Below, piece after piece: positions 21,719 through 33,646 of a stretch of DNA of 43,784 bases (position 1 is its first letter; each line of letters opens with the position of its first letter). A model generated the notes under the pieces. That model was not told the origin of the DNA. It did not search any database and saw only the letters and a program-made list of their open reading frames with translations. The translations under genes were made by a program, and so were the position numbers. Origin of the DNA: Microbacteriaceae bacterium (GTDB lineage Bacteria; Actinomycetota; Actinomycetes; Actinomycetales; Microbacteriaceae). The stretch spans positions 1-43,784 of the forward strand of contig CANGNZ010000006.1 of the NCBI GenBank assembly GCA_947455435.1, given 5' to 3'.

Positions 21719-22274
21719 TGGTTCTCGCCACGTCTTTCATGGTGAGACGGCCGTCCATAGAGGTTTTTTGAATCCACCTGAAGGCTTCAGGTTCATCCTT
21801 CACAAGGCCTTTAGCAATCAGTAATCCCTTTGCGCGATCAACCATTTTGCGGGTCTCGAGGCGGTCAATCAGATCAGACACCTCGGTCTCAAGTGCCACA
21901 ACTTGAGCGTGACGGCTGAGTGCAATCTCAACTGCCGGGATCAAATCTGTTGGGGTGAACGGTTTGACGACGTAGGCCATCGCACCGGCCTCAGCTGCTT
22001 GTTCGACGAGTTCCTTTTGGCTGAAAGCGGTGAGCAGAACCACCGGAATCTTTAGCTCCGCCATGCGCTTAGCGGCGGTGATGCCGTCCATGTTTGGCAT
22101 TTTTATGTCCATAACCACCAGGTCAGGTCTGAACTCCTCTGCACGGGCGAGCGCCTCTTCGCCATCGGCAGCCTCCGCGACAACATCAAAACCGTGTTCG
22201 CGCAGGGTCTCAACGATGTCCATTCGAATCAGGGATTCGTCTTCAGCTACTAATACTTTGCGCGGTTCACTCAT
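21684..22274 (-). CDS. ANTAR-domain response regulator, PdtaR-like
   Basis: Receiver domain (KVLVAEDESLIRMDIVETL...DLVVMDIKMPNMDG...VVLLTAFSQ...YVVKPF) followed by ANTAR domain (LETRKMVDRAKGLLIAKGLVKDEPEAFRWIQKTSMDGRLTMKDVARTII). Confidence 0.94.
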   Translation of the reverse strand: MSEPRKVLVAEDESLIRMDIVETLREHGFDVVAEAADGEEALARAEEFRPDLVVMDIKMPNMDGITAAKRMAELKIPVVLLTAFSQKELVEQAAEAGAMAYVVKPFTPTDLIPAVEIALSRHAQVVALETEVSDLIDRLETRKMVDRAKGLLIAKGLVKDEPEAFRWIQKTSMDGRLTMKDVARTIIEQLSPSENS

Positions 22275-22324
22275 GCGACAACACTATTGGATTTTCAGTT
22301 AAGTTACACTTGTTTCGTTGCAAA

Positions 22325-22407
22325 GCCGGAATGGCGGAACGGCAGACGCGGAGCACTCAAAATGCTTTGTTCGAAAGGACGTGTGGGTTCGAATCCCACT
22401 TCCGGCA
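22325..22407 (+). tRNA. tRNA-Leu (anticodon CAA)
   Basis: Acceptor GCCGGAA pairs with TTCCGGC; anticodon stem GAGCA/TGCTT with loop CTCAAAA (CAA); long class II variable arm GTTC-GAAA-GGAC; T arm GTGGGTTCGAATCCCAC. CCA not encoded. Confidence 0.95.
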
Positions 22408-22410
22408 CAA

Positions 22411-22444
22411 AAAAAGTGGACCTAGGTTTCTAGGTCCACTTTTT
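22411..22444. terminator. Bidirectional intrinsic terminator between tRNA-Leu (+) and pyk (-)
   Basis: Perfect 15-bp inverted repeat AAAAAGTGGACCTAG-GTTT-CTAGGTCCACTTTTT, giving a U-tract on both strands. Confidence 0.92.
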
Positions 22445-22455
22445 CTTTGCTTGAG

Positions 22456-23901
22456 CTATTTGCGGCCGTAGCCTGGAGCAGCTTCGTTTACGGCGTCGCC
22501 AATACGGTGAACGCGAAGCGAGTTAGTCGATCCAGGGATGCCAGGCGGGGTTCCGGCTACAACTACAACCTCATCGCCAATCTGGCACTTACCGGTCGCG
22601 AGCATGATCTCGTCCACCTGGTGCATCATTTCATCGGTGTGGGTCACTGGGTCAACAAGGTACGTTTCTGCACCCCAAACCAAGGCCAGGCGGTTGCGAA
22701 CGTCGGCGCTCGGAGTGAACGCAACGATTGGCACGCTTGAACGGAGTCTGGCCACGCGACGAAGAGAATCACCAGACTCGGTGAAGACACAGACGAACTT
22801 CGAGCCAAGTAGTTCAGCGATTTCGACAGCTGCAAGCGACACTGCACCCGAGTGAGTGTGTGGGCGGGTTCCTAGGCCAGGAATTCGGTCTAAACCGTTC
22901 TCTTCGGTCGATTCAATGATTCGGGCCATAACGGTAACCGTCTCAACTGGGAATTCTCCAACCGAGGTTTCACCCGAGAGCATCACAGCGTCTGCACCAT
23001 CGAGGATGGCGTTTGCAACGTCGCTTGCTTCTGCGCGGGTTGGGCGGGCGGCTGTAATCATTGACTCAAGCATCTGGGTCGCAACGATTACCGGCTTGGC
23101 CCAGCGACGGCTTAGTTCAACGGCACGCTTCTGAACCAGTGGCACCTCTTCGAGAGGTAGTTCGACGCCAAGGTCGCCACGGGCAACCATGATGCCATCG
23201 AAGGCGTCGATGATCTCTTCTAGCGCTTCAACGGCCTGAGGCTTTTCAACCTTGGCGATGGTTGGCAAGAAGATGCCTTCTTCTTTCATGATTTCGTGAA
23301 CACGAACGATATCTGAAGCGTTACGAACAAACGAGAGGGCAATCATGTCGGCACCGAGTTTCAGGGCCCAGCGGAGGTCCTCTTCGTCCTTCTCAGAAAG
23401 CGCAGGCACATTCACGGCGACGCCAGGCAAGTTGATGCCCTTGTTGTTAGAAACAACGCCTGGAACCTCAACAACAGTGGTCACTGTGCGGGCGTCAACT
23501 GCGGTGGCGCGAAGGCCCACCTTGCCATCGTCGATTAGCAATACGTCGCCCGGCTTTACATCGCCAGGCAGGCCCTTGAAAGTGGTGCCGCAAATGTTGA
23601 CGTCGCCGTCGACCTCATCGATGGTGATTTTGAAGGTTGCGCCCTTTTCTAGCATCACTGGGCCGTCTTTGAAGCGAGCCAGGCGGATCTTTGGGCCCTG
23701 TAGGTCAACTAGCACACCAACGGCCTTGCCGGTGTCTGCAGCGGCCTTACGCACGTTTTTGTAGACGCCTTCGTGGACGTCATATGAACCGTGGCTCAGA
23801 TTCATGCGGGTGATGTTCACACCGGCTTCAATAATTGCGCGAATTTGCTCGTAGCTTGAAGTTGCTGGCCCTAGGGTCGCAACGATTTTTGCGCGTCTCA
23901 T
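22456..23901 (-). CDS. pyk: Pyruvate kinase
   Basis: MRRAKIVATLGPATSSYEQIRAIIEAGVNITRMNLSHG; GIMVARGDLGVE; VATQMLESMI. Confidence 0.98.
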   Translation of the reverse strand: MRRAKIVATLGPATSSYEQIRAIIEAGVNITRMNLSHGSYDVHEGVYKNVRKAAADTGKAVGVLVDLQGPKIRLARFKDGPVMLEKGATFKITIDEVDGDVNICGTTFKGLPGDVKPGDVLLIDDGKVGLRATAVDARTVTTVVEVPGVVSNNKGINLPGVAVNVPALSEKDEEDLRWALKLGADMIALSFVRNASDIVRVHEIMKEEGIFLPTIAKVEKPQAVEALEEIIDAFDGIMVARGDLGVELPLEEVPLVQKRAVELSRRWAKPVIVATQMLESMITAARPTRAEASDVANAILDGADAVMLSGETSVGEFPVETVTVMARIIESTEENGLDRIPGLGTRPHTHSGAVSLAAVEIAELLGSKFVCVFTESGDSLRRVARLRSSVPIVAFTPSADVRNRLALVWGAETYLVDPVTHTDEMMHQVDEIMLATGKCQIGDEVVVVAGTPPGIPGSTNSLRVHRIGDAVNEAAPGYGRK

Positions 23902-23913
23902 TTGTTCCTCTTC

Positions 23914-25371
23914 TTAGTTGACTGATATCGGTTGATCAGTCGGTCGTACAGGGCTCGGGAGTTCGGATGAACCCTCGAGGTAAGCGTCTACTGCGGCCGC
24001 GGCTGCGCGACCCTCGGCAATCGCCCAAACAATTAGGCTTTGGCCACGGCCGGCATCTCCAGCAACAAAAACATCTGCAAGGTTGGTTGCCCAATCTGCT
24101 CCGCGAGCAATGTTGCCACGATTGTCGACGTTGATTGCGCTCTCATCCACCAGCGTGTCGGCTTCTGGGCCGGTGAAACCTAGAGCCAGAAGGACGAGGT
24201 CGGCCGGAATTACCTTCTCGGTGCCGGCCTTAGGTAGACGTTTGCCGTCGACAAACTCGGTTTCGGCAATCTTCACTCCGGTGAGAATGCCGTTCTCCCC
24301 CACGAATTCAATCGTTGAAGCAAGGTATTCGCGCTCACCGAACTCTTCGTGCGCACTTGAAACCTCAAACAAGGTTGGGAACGTAGGCCAAGGCTGGTTA
24401 GGTTGACGCTCTGAAGCCGGCTGCTTGCCGATCGCAAGGGTGGTCACCGATTTAGCGCCCTGGCGGGTCGCGGTGCCTAGGCAGTCTGCGCCAGTGTCTC
24501 CACCGCCAAGAATCACGACATGCTTGTCGGTAGCAACTATTTGGTCGACAATGGGGTCTCCAGCAACCACGCGGTTGGCTTGGGTTAGGTAATCCATTGC
24601 GAAATGAACGCCGTTGTTTTCGCGGCCAGGGATATCTAGGTCTCGCGGCTTTGTTGCACCTGTTGCCACCACAACCGCGTCGTAGCGGCTGCGAAGGTCT
24701 TCCCAAGTGATGTCAACACCAATGCTGACGCCCGGGCGGAATCGGGTGCCCTCGGCCTCCATCTGTGCAATTCGGCGATCGATGTGGTGCTTCTCCATTT
24801 TGAAGTCTGGAATTCCGTAGCGCAGAAGACCGCCGATTCGGTCATCGCGTTCAAACACCGCAACGGTGTGTCCCGCGCGCGTGAGCTGCTGGGCGGCGGC
24901 GAGACCCGCGGGCCCTGAACCAACCACGGCAACGGTTTTTCCGGTGAGACGCTCAGGCGCGTGAGCCTCGATGAGCCCTTCGTCGAACGCCTCGTCAACG
25001 ATCGAGACCTCGATCTCTTTGATCGTTACTGCTGGCTGGTTTATGCCAAGGACGCAGGCAGATTCGCAAGGAGCTGGGCAAAGGCGACCGGTGAACTCAG
25101 GGAAATTGTTGGTCTTGTGCAGGCGGGCAATAGCACCCGGTAGGTCTCCGCGCCAGGTCAGGTCGTTCCATTCTGGAATCAAGTTACCCAGCGGGCAGCC
25201 CTGGTGGCAGAATGGGACGCCGCAGTCCATGCAACGGCCAGCCTGCTGCTTCACGACACCGCTCTGACGCGCTTCGTAGACTTCCTTCCAGTCCTTGATG
25301 CGAATTTCTACAGGTCGGCGCGAGGCGGTTTCACGTTCGGTTACCTTGAGGAATCCTCTTGGGTCAGCCAT
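23914..25371 (-). CDS. gltD: Glutamate synthase small subunit
   Basis: [67 protein letters not shown]. Confidence 0.97.
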   Translation of the reverse strand: MADPRGFLKVTERETASRRPVEIRIKDWKEVYEARQSGVVKQQAGRCMDCGVPFCHQGCPLGNLIPEWNDLTWRGDLPGAIARLHKTNNFPEFTGRLCPAPCESACVLGINQPAVTIKEIEVSIVDEAFDEGLIEAHAPERLTGKTVAVVGSGPAGLAAAQQLTRAGHTVAVFERDDRIGGLLRYGIPDFKMEKHHIDRRIAQMEAEGTRFRPGVSIGVDITWEDLRSRYDAVVVATGATKPRDLDIPGRENNGVHFAMDYLTQANRVVAGDPIVDQIVATDKHVVILGGGDTGADCLGTATRQGAKSVTTLAIGKQPASERQPNQPWPTFPTLFEVSSAHEEFGEREYLASTIEFVGENGILTGVKIAETEFVDGKRLPKAGTEKVIPADLVLLALGFTGPEADTLVDESAINVDNRGNIARGADWATNLADVFVAGDAGRGQSLIVWAIAEGRAAAAAVDAYLEGSSELPSPVRPTDQPISVN

Positions 25372-28300
25372 TGGTTACCTCCAGAATCTTGTGCCACACT
25401 TCGTCTGAATCGGGGTCTGCGCCATTCGCTGCAGCCTTTTCGCGGATCTCAAGAACACTTGCGTAGTCGCTTGGCAGCACTAGCGTGAAGTCAGATACGA
25501 CGTGTTCGAACTCCGCGAGCAGGTGTGCTGCTAATAGCGAGCCGGTTTCTTCGGCGTGCTGAGCCAGCAGGCTCTTGAGTTTGGTGGCATGTTCGCCCTC
25601 AACCTTTTCGAGACGCAGCTCGCGGCCACTCAACGCATCTTGGTTGACTCGGTCGGCGCGCAGTTTGTAGATGTAGGCGACACCACCCGACATTCCGGCA
25701 CCGAGGTTTCGCCCAGTTGAGCCAAGAATCACGGCGATACCACCGGTCATGTATTCGAGCGCGTGATCACCAACACCTTCGACAACAGCTGTTGCGCCCG
25801 AGTTACGCACCAAGAAGCGTTCGCCAACGATTCCGCGAAGCAAAATGGTGCCGGAGGTTGCCCCGTAACCGATTACGTTTCCAGCGATGATGTTTTTCTC
25901 TGCCGGGAAAATGCTTTCGCGGTTTGGGCGCACCACAATTTGGCCACCAGAAAGCCCCTTGCCAACGTAGTCATTGGCATCGCCCTCGAGAGTCAACTTC
26001 ACTCCCCTTGGAACGAACGCACCAAATGATTGACCAGCAGCACCGGTGAGGCGAATATCGATGGTTGAATCGGCCAAACCATGTGCGCCGTAACGCTTGG
26101 TGATCTCGTTTCCGAGCATCGTGCCAACCGCTTGATCAACGTTGGTGATTGGCAACTCGATCGTTACTGGGCGGGCGTCCTCGAGTGAGGCCTTTGCCGC
26201 CTCGATGAGCTTGTGGTCGAAGTGTTTTTCGAGTTCGTGATCCTGGCTTGATACTCGGCGCTTGGGCGAGTCACCTGGCACGCTAGGTGCGGCGAGAATT
26301 GGGCTCAGGTCGAGTCCGTCAGCCTTCCAGTGCGAAATGGCACGGTTGACGTCGATGAATTCGCTGTGGCCGATTGCCTCGTCAAGGGTCCTGAAACCAA
26401 GCGCTGCAAGGTACTCGCGTACCTCTTGGGCCAAGAACTCGAAGAAGTTAACGACGTACTCCGCTTTGCCGTCAAAACGCGAACGAAGAACTGGGTTTTG
26501 CGTGGCGACACCGACTGGGCAGGTGTCTAGGTGGCAGACGCGCATCATGATGCAACCCGAGACAACCAAGGGTGCTGTCGCAAACCCGTATTCCTCTGCG
26601 CCCAGTAGTGCCGCAATGATTACGTCGCGACCGGTTTTCATCTGGCCGTCTACCTGCACCGATACTCGACCGCGGAGACCGTTCACCATGAGGGTTTGCT
26701 GCGCTTCGGCAAGGCCGAGCTCCCAAGGGGTGCCGGCATGCTTTAGCGAGTTGAGCGGGCTAGCGCCGGTTCCGCCGTCGTGGCCAGAAACAAGGATCAC
26801 GTCGGCCTTCGCCTTCGCTACACCGGCAGCAACGGTTCCGATACCAACCTGGCTAACCAACTTCACGTGGACCCTAGCGGCGCGGTTGGCGCGCTTTAGG
26901 TCGAAAATCAGTTGCTTTAGGTCTTCGATTGAGTAGATGTCGTGGTGTGGAGGTGGTGAGATGAGCCCAACACCCGCTGTCGCGTGGCGTGTTCGAGCGA
27001 TCCACGGGTACACCTTGTTTGGAGGGAGTTGCCCACCTTCACCAGGCTTCGCACCTTGAGCCATTTTGATCTGGATGTCGTCTGCATGGGTCAAGTACAT
27101 TGACGTGACACCAAAGCGACCCGACGCCACCTGCTTAATCGCAGACCGCCTCGCCGGGTCGAGTAGACGCTCAAGATCCTCGCCACCCTCGCCGGTGTTG
27201 GACTTCGCGCCAAGTTGGTTCATGGCGATGGCGAGAGTTTCGTGGGCCTCCTGCGAGATTGAACCGTAAGACATGGCGCCAGTAGAGAAACGTTTCACAA
27301 TTGCTGAGACCGGCTCTACCTCGTCAATTGGCACAGCTGGGCGCACACCTTCGCGCAGGGTGAAAAGTCCGCGCAGGGTCATCAATGACTCGGCCTGGTC
27401 GTCTACCGCCTTTGTGTACTCACGGAATATATCGAAACGCTTGGTTCGGGTAGAGTGCTGCAACTTGAAAATGGTCTCTGGGTTGAACAGGTGAGGTGGG
27501 CCGTCTTTGCGCCACTGGAACTCTCCACCGGTCTCAAGTTGCTCGTGAACGTTCGCAGCGCGTTCGATTGGGTAAGCCTTGTGGTGCCTTGCAGCGATCT
27601 CTTCATGAATAACCTCGAGTCCGATGCCACCGAGTTGACTTGTCGTGCCGGTGAAGTAGGTGTCCACGAATTCCTGGCTCAAGCCGATTGCCTCGAAGCA
27701 CTGAGCTCCCGAGTATGACGAGACGGTCGAGATGCCCATCTTCGACATGATCTTCAACACACCCTTGCCCAATGCCTTAATTAGGTTGTAGGTGACCTGT
27801 TCGATGGTGAGCCCAGCAATCACGCCAGATTTGACCATGACTTCAACAGATTCCATGGCTAGGTAAGGGTTCACAGCGGCGGCGCCGTAACCGATCAGCG
27901 CGGCCACGTGGTGAACCTCACGCACGTCTCCGGCCTCAACAACGAGCCCAACTCGAGTTCGGTTTCCGCGGCGAAGGAGGTGGTGGTGAATCGCAGAAGT
28001 CAGAAGTAGTGAAGGAATCGGTGCAAGTTCGCGGTTTGAATCGCGGTCGCTCAACACCAAGAACGTTGCGCCGCTTTCAAGGGCTTCGTCGACTTCTTCG
28101 AAAAGCTCGCGAATGCGCGCACTAAGAGCGTCGGCTCCCCCATCGACCTTATAAAGGCCTCTGACCACGAATGCCTTACCGGCTCCTGGCTTTTCGTCAA
28201 TGTGCTTGATCTTGGCAATTTCGTCGTTGTTCAAAACCGGGAAATCGAGCGAGACCTGCTTGGCATGGGCAGGTGTTGCAGCGAGCAAATTCAACTCTGG

Positions 28301-29914
28301 CCCAATTCCCGTACCCAACGAGGTGACAACCTCTTCACGAATGGAGTCAAGTGGCGGGTTGGTAACCTGCGCGAACTGCTGAACGAAGTAGTCGAAAAGC
28401 AAACGAGGACGCTCCGAAAGCGCAGCAATTGGGGTGTCGCTACCCATCGCACCGATTGGCTCCTGAGCGCTCTTCGCCATTGGCGCAAGCATGATTCGCA
28501 GCTCTTCTTCGGTGTAACCGAAAGTGCGTTGGCGCCTGTTGACCGATGAAAGCGTGTAGTTGATGTGTTCTCGCTCTGGAAGGTCGGCAATCTTGATGCG
28601 ATTTGCTTCTACCCACTCACCCCACGGCTCGAGTGCAGCGACCGATGATTTGATTTCGTCGTCGTCGATTAGTCGACCGTTTACCGTGTCGGCGAGGAAC
28701 ATGCGGCCTGGCTGCAAACGGCCTTTGCGAACGATGCGGGCTGGGTCAATGTTTGCAACACCGATTTCAGATGCCAACACCACGAGTCCGTCTTCGGTCA
28801 CAACGTAACGGCCAGGGCGCAAACCATTGCGGTCAAGAGTGGCGCCGACCAGCGAACCGTCGGTGAAGATAACTGCGGCAGGGCCATCCCAAGGTTCCAT
28901 CAGCATCGAGTGGTACTCGTAGAAAGATTTGCGGGCTGGGTCGATGTCTGTGTGTTTCTCCCAAGCCTCAGGGATCATCATCATCATCGCGTGGGGCAGG
29001 CTGCGACCCGACAGGTAAAGCAACTCTAGAACCTCGTCGAACGACGCGGAGTCAGAACCACTCGGGGTCACGATAGGTAAAAGTGCCTTCAGGTCGCCGA
29101 GGGCCTCAGAGGCTAACTGTGATTGTCGAGCTGCCATCCAGTTGCGGTTTCCCTTGACGGTGTTGATCTCGCCGTTGTGAGCAATCATGCGGAACGGGTG
29201 GGCAAGGGGCCACGAAGGGAAGGTGTTCGTCGAGAATCGCGAGTGCACCAACGCCAATTTTGATGCGAACTTTTCATCAGAAAGGTCGGGGTAGAAAGGC
29301 TCAAGTTGAAGCGTTGTCACCATGCCCTTATAGACGATGGTCCTTGACGAAAGTGAAGGGTGATACAGCCCCAGCTGACGCTCAGAGCGCTTGCGCAGTC
29401 TGAAGGCGGCGCGTTCGAGCTCGAGCCCGATTGCGCTGGTTGCGCTCGAAACGAAAACCTGCTTAATAAGTGGCATTGCCGCACGGGCCAGGTCTCCGAG
29501 AACCTCGGGGCGAACCGGCACGTCGCGCCAGCCAAGAACGGTGAGTGACTCCTCTGCGGCAATGTTTGCGAAAGCTGCCGTTTGGGCAACCTCGTCGTCA
29601 TCTTGCCCGAAAAACACCAAACCAGCGGCATAGGAACCCGTTTCGGGTAGGTCGAAATCGACTACCGATCGTAAGAATTCGTCTGGTAACTGGGTGAGAA
29701 TGCCTGCGCCATCACCGGTTCCTGCATCTGAACCAACGGCTCCACGGTGCTCGAGATTTCTAAGTGCGTTTAGAGCGGTCTCAACGATGTCGTGGCCGGC
29801 TGTGCCGCGAAGAGTGGCAACCATAGCCAAACCACATGCGTCTTTATCGCGGGCTGGGTCATAGAGACCCGAAGCCTCTGGAGCGGTGCTGAACCGCTCG
29901 AAGACTGATGGCAT
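25364..29914 (-). CDS. gltB: Glutamate synthase large subunit
   Basis: [13 protein letters not shown] (class II GATase nucleophile Cys region), [17 protein letters not shown]-like, [31 protein letters not shown] at 29914 (MPSVFERFS...); the ORF-track start at 29959 is slightly long. Confidence 0.97.
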   Translation of the reverse strand: MPSVFERFSTAPEASGLYDPARDKDACGLAMVATLRGTAGHDIVETALNALRNLEHRGAVGSDAGTGDGAGILTQLPDEFLRSVVDFDLPETGSYAAGLVFFGQDDDEVAQTAAFANIAAEESLTVLGWRDVPVRPEVLGDLARAAMPLIKQVFVSSATSAIGLELERAAFRLRKRSERQLGLYHPSLSSRTIVYKGMVTTLQLEPFYPDLSDEKFASKLALVHSRFSTNTFPSWPLAHPFRMIAHNGEINTVKGNRNWMAARQSQLASEALGDLKALLPIVTPSGSDSASFDEVLELLYLSGRSLPHAMMMMIPEAWEKHTDIDPARKSFYEYHSMLMEPWDGPAAVIFTDGSLVGATLDRNGLRPGRYVVTEDGLVVLASEIGVANIDPARIVRKGRLQPGRMFLADTVNGRLIDDDEIKSSVAALEPWGEWVEANRIKIADLPEREHINYTLSSVNRRQRTFGYTEEELRIMLAPMAKSAQEPIGAMGSDTPIAALSERPRLLFDYFVQQFAQVTNPPLDSIREEVVTSLGTGIGPELNLLAATPAHAKQVSLDFPVLNNDEIAKIKHIDEKPGAGKAFVVRGLYKVDGGADALSARIRELFEEVDEALESGATFLVLSDRDSNRELAPIPSLLLTSAIHHHLLRRGNRTRVGLVVEAGDVREVHHVAALIGYGAAAVNPYLAMESVEVMVKSGVIAGLTIEQVTYNLIKALGKGVLKIMSKMGISTVSSYSGAQCFEAIGLSQEFVDTYFTGTTSQLGGIGLEVIHEEIAARHHKAYPIERAANVHEQLETGGEFQWRKDGPPHLFNPETIFKLQHSTRTKRFDIFREYTKAVDDQAESLMTLRGLFTLREGVRPAVPIDEVEPVSAIVKRFSTGAMSYGSISQEAHETLAIAMNQLGAKSNTGEGGEDLERLLDPARRSAIKQVASGRFGVTSMYLTHADDIQIKMAQGAKPGEGGQLPPNKVYPWIARTRHATAGVGLISPPPHHDIYSIEDLKQLIFDLKRANRAARVHVKLVSQVGIGTVAAGVAKAKADVILVSGHDGGTGASPLNSLKHAGTPWELGLAEAQQTLMVNGLRGRVSVQVDGQMKTGRDVIIAALLGAEEYGFATAPLVVSGCIMMRVCHLDTCPVGVATQNPVLRSRFDGKAEYVVNFFEFLAQEVREYLAALGFRTLDEAIGHSEFIDVNRAISHWKADGLDLSPILAAPSVPGDSPKRRVSSQDHELEKHFDHKLIEAAKASLEDARPVTIELPITNVDQAVGTMLGNEITKRYGAHGLADSTIDIRLTGAAGQSFGAFVPRGVKLTLEGDANDYVGKGLSGGQIVVRPNRESIFPAEKNIIAGNVIGYGATSGTILLRGIVGERFLVRNSGATAVVEGVGDHALEYMTGGIAVILGSTGRNLGAGMSGGVAYIYKLRADRVNQDALSGRELRLEKVEGEHATKLKSLLAQHAEETGSLLAAHLLAEFEHVVSDFTLVLPSDYASVLEIREKAAANGADPDSDEVWHKILEVTNG

Positions 29915-30000
29915 AGCGCACTCCAATCGTGAGATTCGAAAGGGACGGCGATGGCCCAAAATTGCGAAGGCAAATAGAGGTTTGAGTCTACCTCAGGTAA

Positions 30001-30861
30001 CTACTCGGTAGGGGTAGAAACCGGTTCTTTGCCAGGTCGGAAGACGCTGGTTTCGGCGCCAACGTGGTTGCGTCGCTGGTAGAGGAAGATTCCCAAACCT
30101 AGCAAAGCAGCGATTACCGCTGACCATTGGTTCGTTCGTAGGCCCAAGTAGTAGTCGCTTGGGTCCATGCGTAGACCTTCGATCCAGAATCGGCCAATTG
30201 AGTAGTACATCAAATACACCGCGAAAAGCTTTCCCCAACGTAGATCGAATCTTTTGTCCAGCAGCAAAAGGAGGGCAAATCCAACTACGTCCCAGATGAA
30301 TTCGTAGCCAAACGTGGGTAGAAACACTGTGCCAACGGGCATATCAGCCGGAATCGCAGGGTTTGGAGTGCTGATCACGAGGCCCCAAGGCAAGGTGGTT
30401 GGTAGGCCGAACAGTTCTTGGTTAAAGTAGTTGCCCCAACGGCCGATTCCCTGGGCAAGAATCACGCCAGGAACGATTACATCTAGAAATGAGGTTAGAC
30501 GGATTCCGGCGATGCGGGCACCTAGAGCTGCTCCGAGTAGGCCGAAGATTAGAGCGCCATAAATCGCGAGGCCGCCCTTCCAGATGTAGAGAATCTCTAG
30601 AAGGTTCTTGCCGTCTCCGAAGTAATCAGCAGTATGGGTGAGTACGTGGAAAATGCGGCCACCTACAATGCCAAATGGCACCGCCCAAATTGCGATGTCG
30701 AGCACCAAGCCGCCGTCTGCGCCGCGGCGCTTCATGCGAGCAGCTCCAACTAGGAGTGCAGCGACAATGCCGGCCAAGATGAACAGGGCGTAATAGTGAA
30801 TCTCAAATCCAGCTACAACAAAGCTGCTGCTGGTTGGGCTCGGAATACTTGCGTGATGCAT
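30001..30861 (-). CDS. lgt: Prolipoprotein diacylglyceryl transferase
   Basis: Multi-TM protein with GRIGNY-like signature (GIGRWGNYFNQELFGLPTTLPWGL); follows trpA. Confidence 0.96.
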   Translation of the reverse strand: MHHASIPSPTSSSFVVAGFEIHYYALFILAGIVAALLVGAARMKRRGADGGLVLDIAIWAVPFGIVGGRIFHVLTHTADYFGDGKNLLEILYIWKGGLAIYGALIFGLLGAALGARIAGIRLTSFLDVIVPGVILAQGIGRWGNYFNQELFGLPTTLPWGLVISTPNPAIPADMPVGTVFLPTFGYEFIWDVVGFALLLLLDKRFDLRWGKLFAVYLMYYSIGRFWIEGLRMDPSDYYLGLRTNQWSAVIAALLGLGIFLYQRRNHVGAETSVFRPGKEPVSTPTE

Positions 30862-30874
30862 CGAATCTCCTCGG

Positions 30875-31648
30875 TTACTTTTTCAATCCTGCCACCAGTT
30901 CACGGACTTTGGCCGCTAATGCGTCCTTGCCTCCCTGACTGTAGGCGCGAACAAAAACTGAACCGACGATCGCTCCATCGGAATATTCGTTTACTTCCGA
31001 AGCCTGCTCGGCGGTTGATATGCCAATGCCCACCGCAACCTGCTGCTCTGGGTCGGCCTTCCGAACCTTGGCAACCACACCCCTAGCGAGCGTGTCTAAG
31101 TCTTCGCGGGCGCCGGTGATTCCCATGGTTGAAACCGCGTAGACGAAGCCGCGTGAGAGTTTTGCTGCTACAGCGGCTCGCTCGTCAGTTGAAGTTGGTG
31201 CTACCAAGAACACGCGATCTAGTTTGAGTTCGTCTGAAACACGCAGCCATTCGGCTGCTTCGTCGGGAATCAGGTCAGGCGTGATCAGTCCAGCCGCCCC
31301 GCTTGCGGCGAGGTCTTGGGCGAATCGCTCGATTCCGTACTGCAACACCGGGTTCCAGTAGGTCATCACAAGCACCGGCTTCGAAACTCGCGAAGTTACC
31401 TGCTTGACGGCGTCGAATAGCTGGCGAAGTTTGAATCCGTTGGCGAGAGCTTCTTCGGTGGCTTTTTGAATAACTAGCCCGTCCATTACTGGGTCGCTAT
31501 AAGGCACACCAAACTCGAGCACATCTACGCCGGCCTCGCACATGACTACGGCAGCTTCAACAGATTCGGCGAGGGTCGGAAACCCTGCCGGGAAATAGCC
31601 AATAAGTTTTGGCCCTGGCGCGCTAAGAGCAGCTGCTGTTTTGCTCAT
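30875..31648 (-). CDS. trpA: Tryptophan synthase alpha chain
   Basis: VLEFGVPYSDPVMDGLVIQKATEEAL; GLITPDLIPDEA; FVYAVSTMGITGAR. Confidence 0.97.
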   Translation of the reverse strand: MSKTAAALSAPGPKLIGYFPAGFPTLAESVEAAVVMCEAGVDVLEFGVPYSDPVMDGLVIQKATEEALANGFKLRQLFDAVKQVTSRVSKPVLVMTYWNPVLQYGIERFAQDLAASGAAGLITPDLIPDEAAEWLRVSDELKLDRVFLVAPTSTDERAAVAAKLSRGFVYAVSTMGITGAREDLDTLARGVVAKVRKADPEQQVAVGIGISTAEQASEVNEYSDGAIVGSVFVRAYSQGGKDALAAKVRELVAGLKK

Positions 31649-32854
31649 TTATTTACTACCAATCAGACCAAAGTATTTCGCCGCTGTCTCCATGTCTTTG
31701 TCGCCTCGGCCACTCAAGTTGATCAGAATCGTCGAGCCAGCGCCTAACTCTTTGCCAAGTTTCAGTGCTCCGGCTAGGGCGTGAGCGGTTTCGATTGCAG
31801 GAATGATTCCCTCAGTCTGACTAAGCAATTTCAAGGCATCCATCGCCTCGGCGTCACTGATACCGAAGTAGTCGGCGCGGCCTAGGTCTTTTAGCCAAGA
31901 GTGTTCTGGGCCAACTCCCGGGTAGTCGAGACCGGCGCTGATCGAATGGCTCTCAACGGTTTGGCCGTCTTCATCTTGAAGAATGTAGCTTCGCGCGCCG
32001 TGCAGAACGCCGGGCTTACCAAAGTTCAAAGTTGCCGCGTGTCGATCGGTGTCCATTCCATCGCCTGCTGCTTCGTAACCAACCAGGCGGACGTCTTCGT
32101 CGTCGAGGAAGGCGTGGAAAATTCCGATGGCGTTTGAACCACCACCGACGCAGGCAGCAACAGCAGTTGGTAATCCACCGAAGTCTCTGATCATCTGCTC
32201 GCGAGCCTCGTTGCCGATTACCGAGTGAAAATCGCGAACCATTTCAGGAAACGGGTGTGGTCCGGCGACAGTGCCGAGTAGATAGTGTGTGGAGTCAACG
32301 TTGGTGACCCAATCGCGCAACGCCTCGTTGATTGCGTCTTTCAACGTGCGGCTACCTGTGGTGACCGGAATGACCTCGGCACCCAAAAGGCGCATACGAG
32401 CGACGTTAAGGGCCTGTCGTTCGGTGTCAACCTCACCCATGTAGACGACGCAATCAAGCCCGAAAAGGGCGGCAGCAGTCGCACTGGCTACGCCGTGTTG
32501 CCCAGCGCCAGTTTCGGCAATGATGCGCTTTTTACCCATGCGCTTGGCCAACAGGGCTTGACCCAAAACGTTGTTGATTTTGTGTGAGCCGGTGTGGTTT
32601 AGGTCTTCGCGCTTGAGCAGAATTCGGGCGCCACCCGCGTACTCCGAGAATCTTTTGGCTTCGGTAATGATCGAAGGGCGTCCGGTGTAGTTTTTGTGGA
32701 GCTCGGCGAGTTCGGCACGGAATGTTGGGTCGGCCTTCGCGGCTCTATAGGTTGCTTCGAGTTCGTCTAGAGCTGCGATAAGTGACTCGGGCACGAATCT
32801 GCCACCGAATTCGCCAAAGTACGGGCCAGTTTGGTCTCTCAGAGATTCGCTCAT
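31649..32854 (-). CDS. trpB: Tryptophan synthase beta chain
   Basis: [43 protein letters not shown] (PLP lysine); [11 protein letters not shown]. Confidence 0.98.
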   Translation of the reverse strand: MSESLRDQTGPYFGEFGGRFVPESLIAALDELEATYRAAKADPTFRAELAELHKNYTGRPSIITEAKRFSEYAGGARILLKREDLNHTGSHKINNVLGQALLAKRMGKKRIIAETGAGQHGVASATAAALFGLDCVVYMGEVDTERQALNVARMRLLGAEVIPVTTGSRTLKDAINEALRDWVTNVDSTHYLLGTVAGPHPFPEMVRDFHSVIGNEAREQMIRDFGGLPTAVAACVGGGSNAIGIFHAFLDDEDVRLVGYEAAGDGMDTDRHAATLNFGKPGVLHGARSYILQDEDGQTVESHSISAGLDYPGVGPEHSWLKDLGRADYFGISDAEAMDALKLLSQTEGIIPAIETAHALAGALKLGKELGAGSTILINLSGRGDKDMETAAKYFGLIGSK

Positions 32855-32866
32855 AGTCGCTCTAGT

Positions 32867-33646
32867 TTAAGCCTTCAAAACAGAGGTGAATTCCGACAAA
32901 AGCTTCGCAGGGTCACTTGTTACGAGAGCTTCACCAACGAGCACAACATCAGCACCGGCGGCTGCGTAGTGTTCGACGTCTGATACGTTGCGCACCGCGG
33001 ATTCGGCTACTTTGACGACCCCTGGAGGGAACATTTCGGCCAGAGAGGCAAAGAGATTGCGGTCGGTTTCGAAGGTCGAGAGATCGCGAGCATTCACTCC
33101 GATTAGGCGACCTCCGGCGACTAGTGCTCTTTCAACTTCGACTGCCGAATGGGTTTCGATGAACGGGACCATGCCGAGTTCTTCTGTGAATCGAGCTAAG
33201 CGCTCAAGCACCTCTTGCTCTAGCCCGGCAACAATCAAAAGCGCAATGTCGGCACCCGCTGCCCTCGCCTCGAGCAATTGCTGCTCGTTGGCAATGAAGT
33301 CTTTTCTTAGTAAAGGAAGCTGCACAGCGGCTCTTACCGCTTCGAGGTCGCGCAAAGAGCCCTTGAACTTGCGCTCTTCGGTGAGCACAGAGATCGCCGA
33401 GGCGCCGAATTGTTCGTAGGTTTTCGCCAGAGCAACCGGGTTTTCAATTTTGTTCAAATCTCCGCGAGAGGGGCTAGCGCGCTTTATCTCGGCCAAAACC
33501 TTGATCGTTTTACCGCCACTCAACAGGTCAAAGGCAGGCAACACCGCAGGAGCCTCAAGGGCTAATTGTTCAATTTGTTTGAGTGACCGGGCTTCGAGCC
33601 GCTTCTTTGCGTCTTCAAGAGCGCCAGCGTAAAGGCCGGCGAGCAC
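32867..33646 (-). CDS. trpC: Indole-3-glycerol phosphate synthase
   Basis: IKVLAEIKRASPSRGDLNKIENP; LLRKDFIANEQQLLEARAAGADIALLI; IGVNARDL. GTG start. Confidence 0.96.
   Translation of the reverse strand: MLAGLYAGALEDAKKRLEARSLKQIEQLALEAPAVLPAFDLLSGGKTIKVLAEIKRASPSRGDLNKIENPVALAKTYEQFGASAISVLTEERKFKGSLRDLEAVRAAVQLPLLRKDFIANEQQLLEARAAGADIALLIVAGLEQEVLERLARFTEELGMVPFIETHSAVEVERALVAGGRLIGVNARDLSTFETDRNLFASLAEMFPPGVVKVAESAVRNVSDVEHYAAAGADVVLVGEALVTSDPAKLLSEFTSVLKA

Noticed and set aside
22282-22310. Promoter for tRNA-Leu with TACACT as -10
   Set aside because: The -10 is plausible but the region at -35 spacing (CACTAT) does not resemble a consensus; too weak to call.
26262-26936. 224-aa plus-strand ORF opposite gltB
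   Set aside because: Shadow ORF antisense to a well-supported gene; low-complexity S/T/P/R-rich product with no recognisable motifs.
29970-30000. Possible lgt terminator (GAGGT...ACCTC) before gltB
   Set aside because: Only 5 bp with an 8-nt loop and no clear T-run; not distinguishable from chance.
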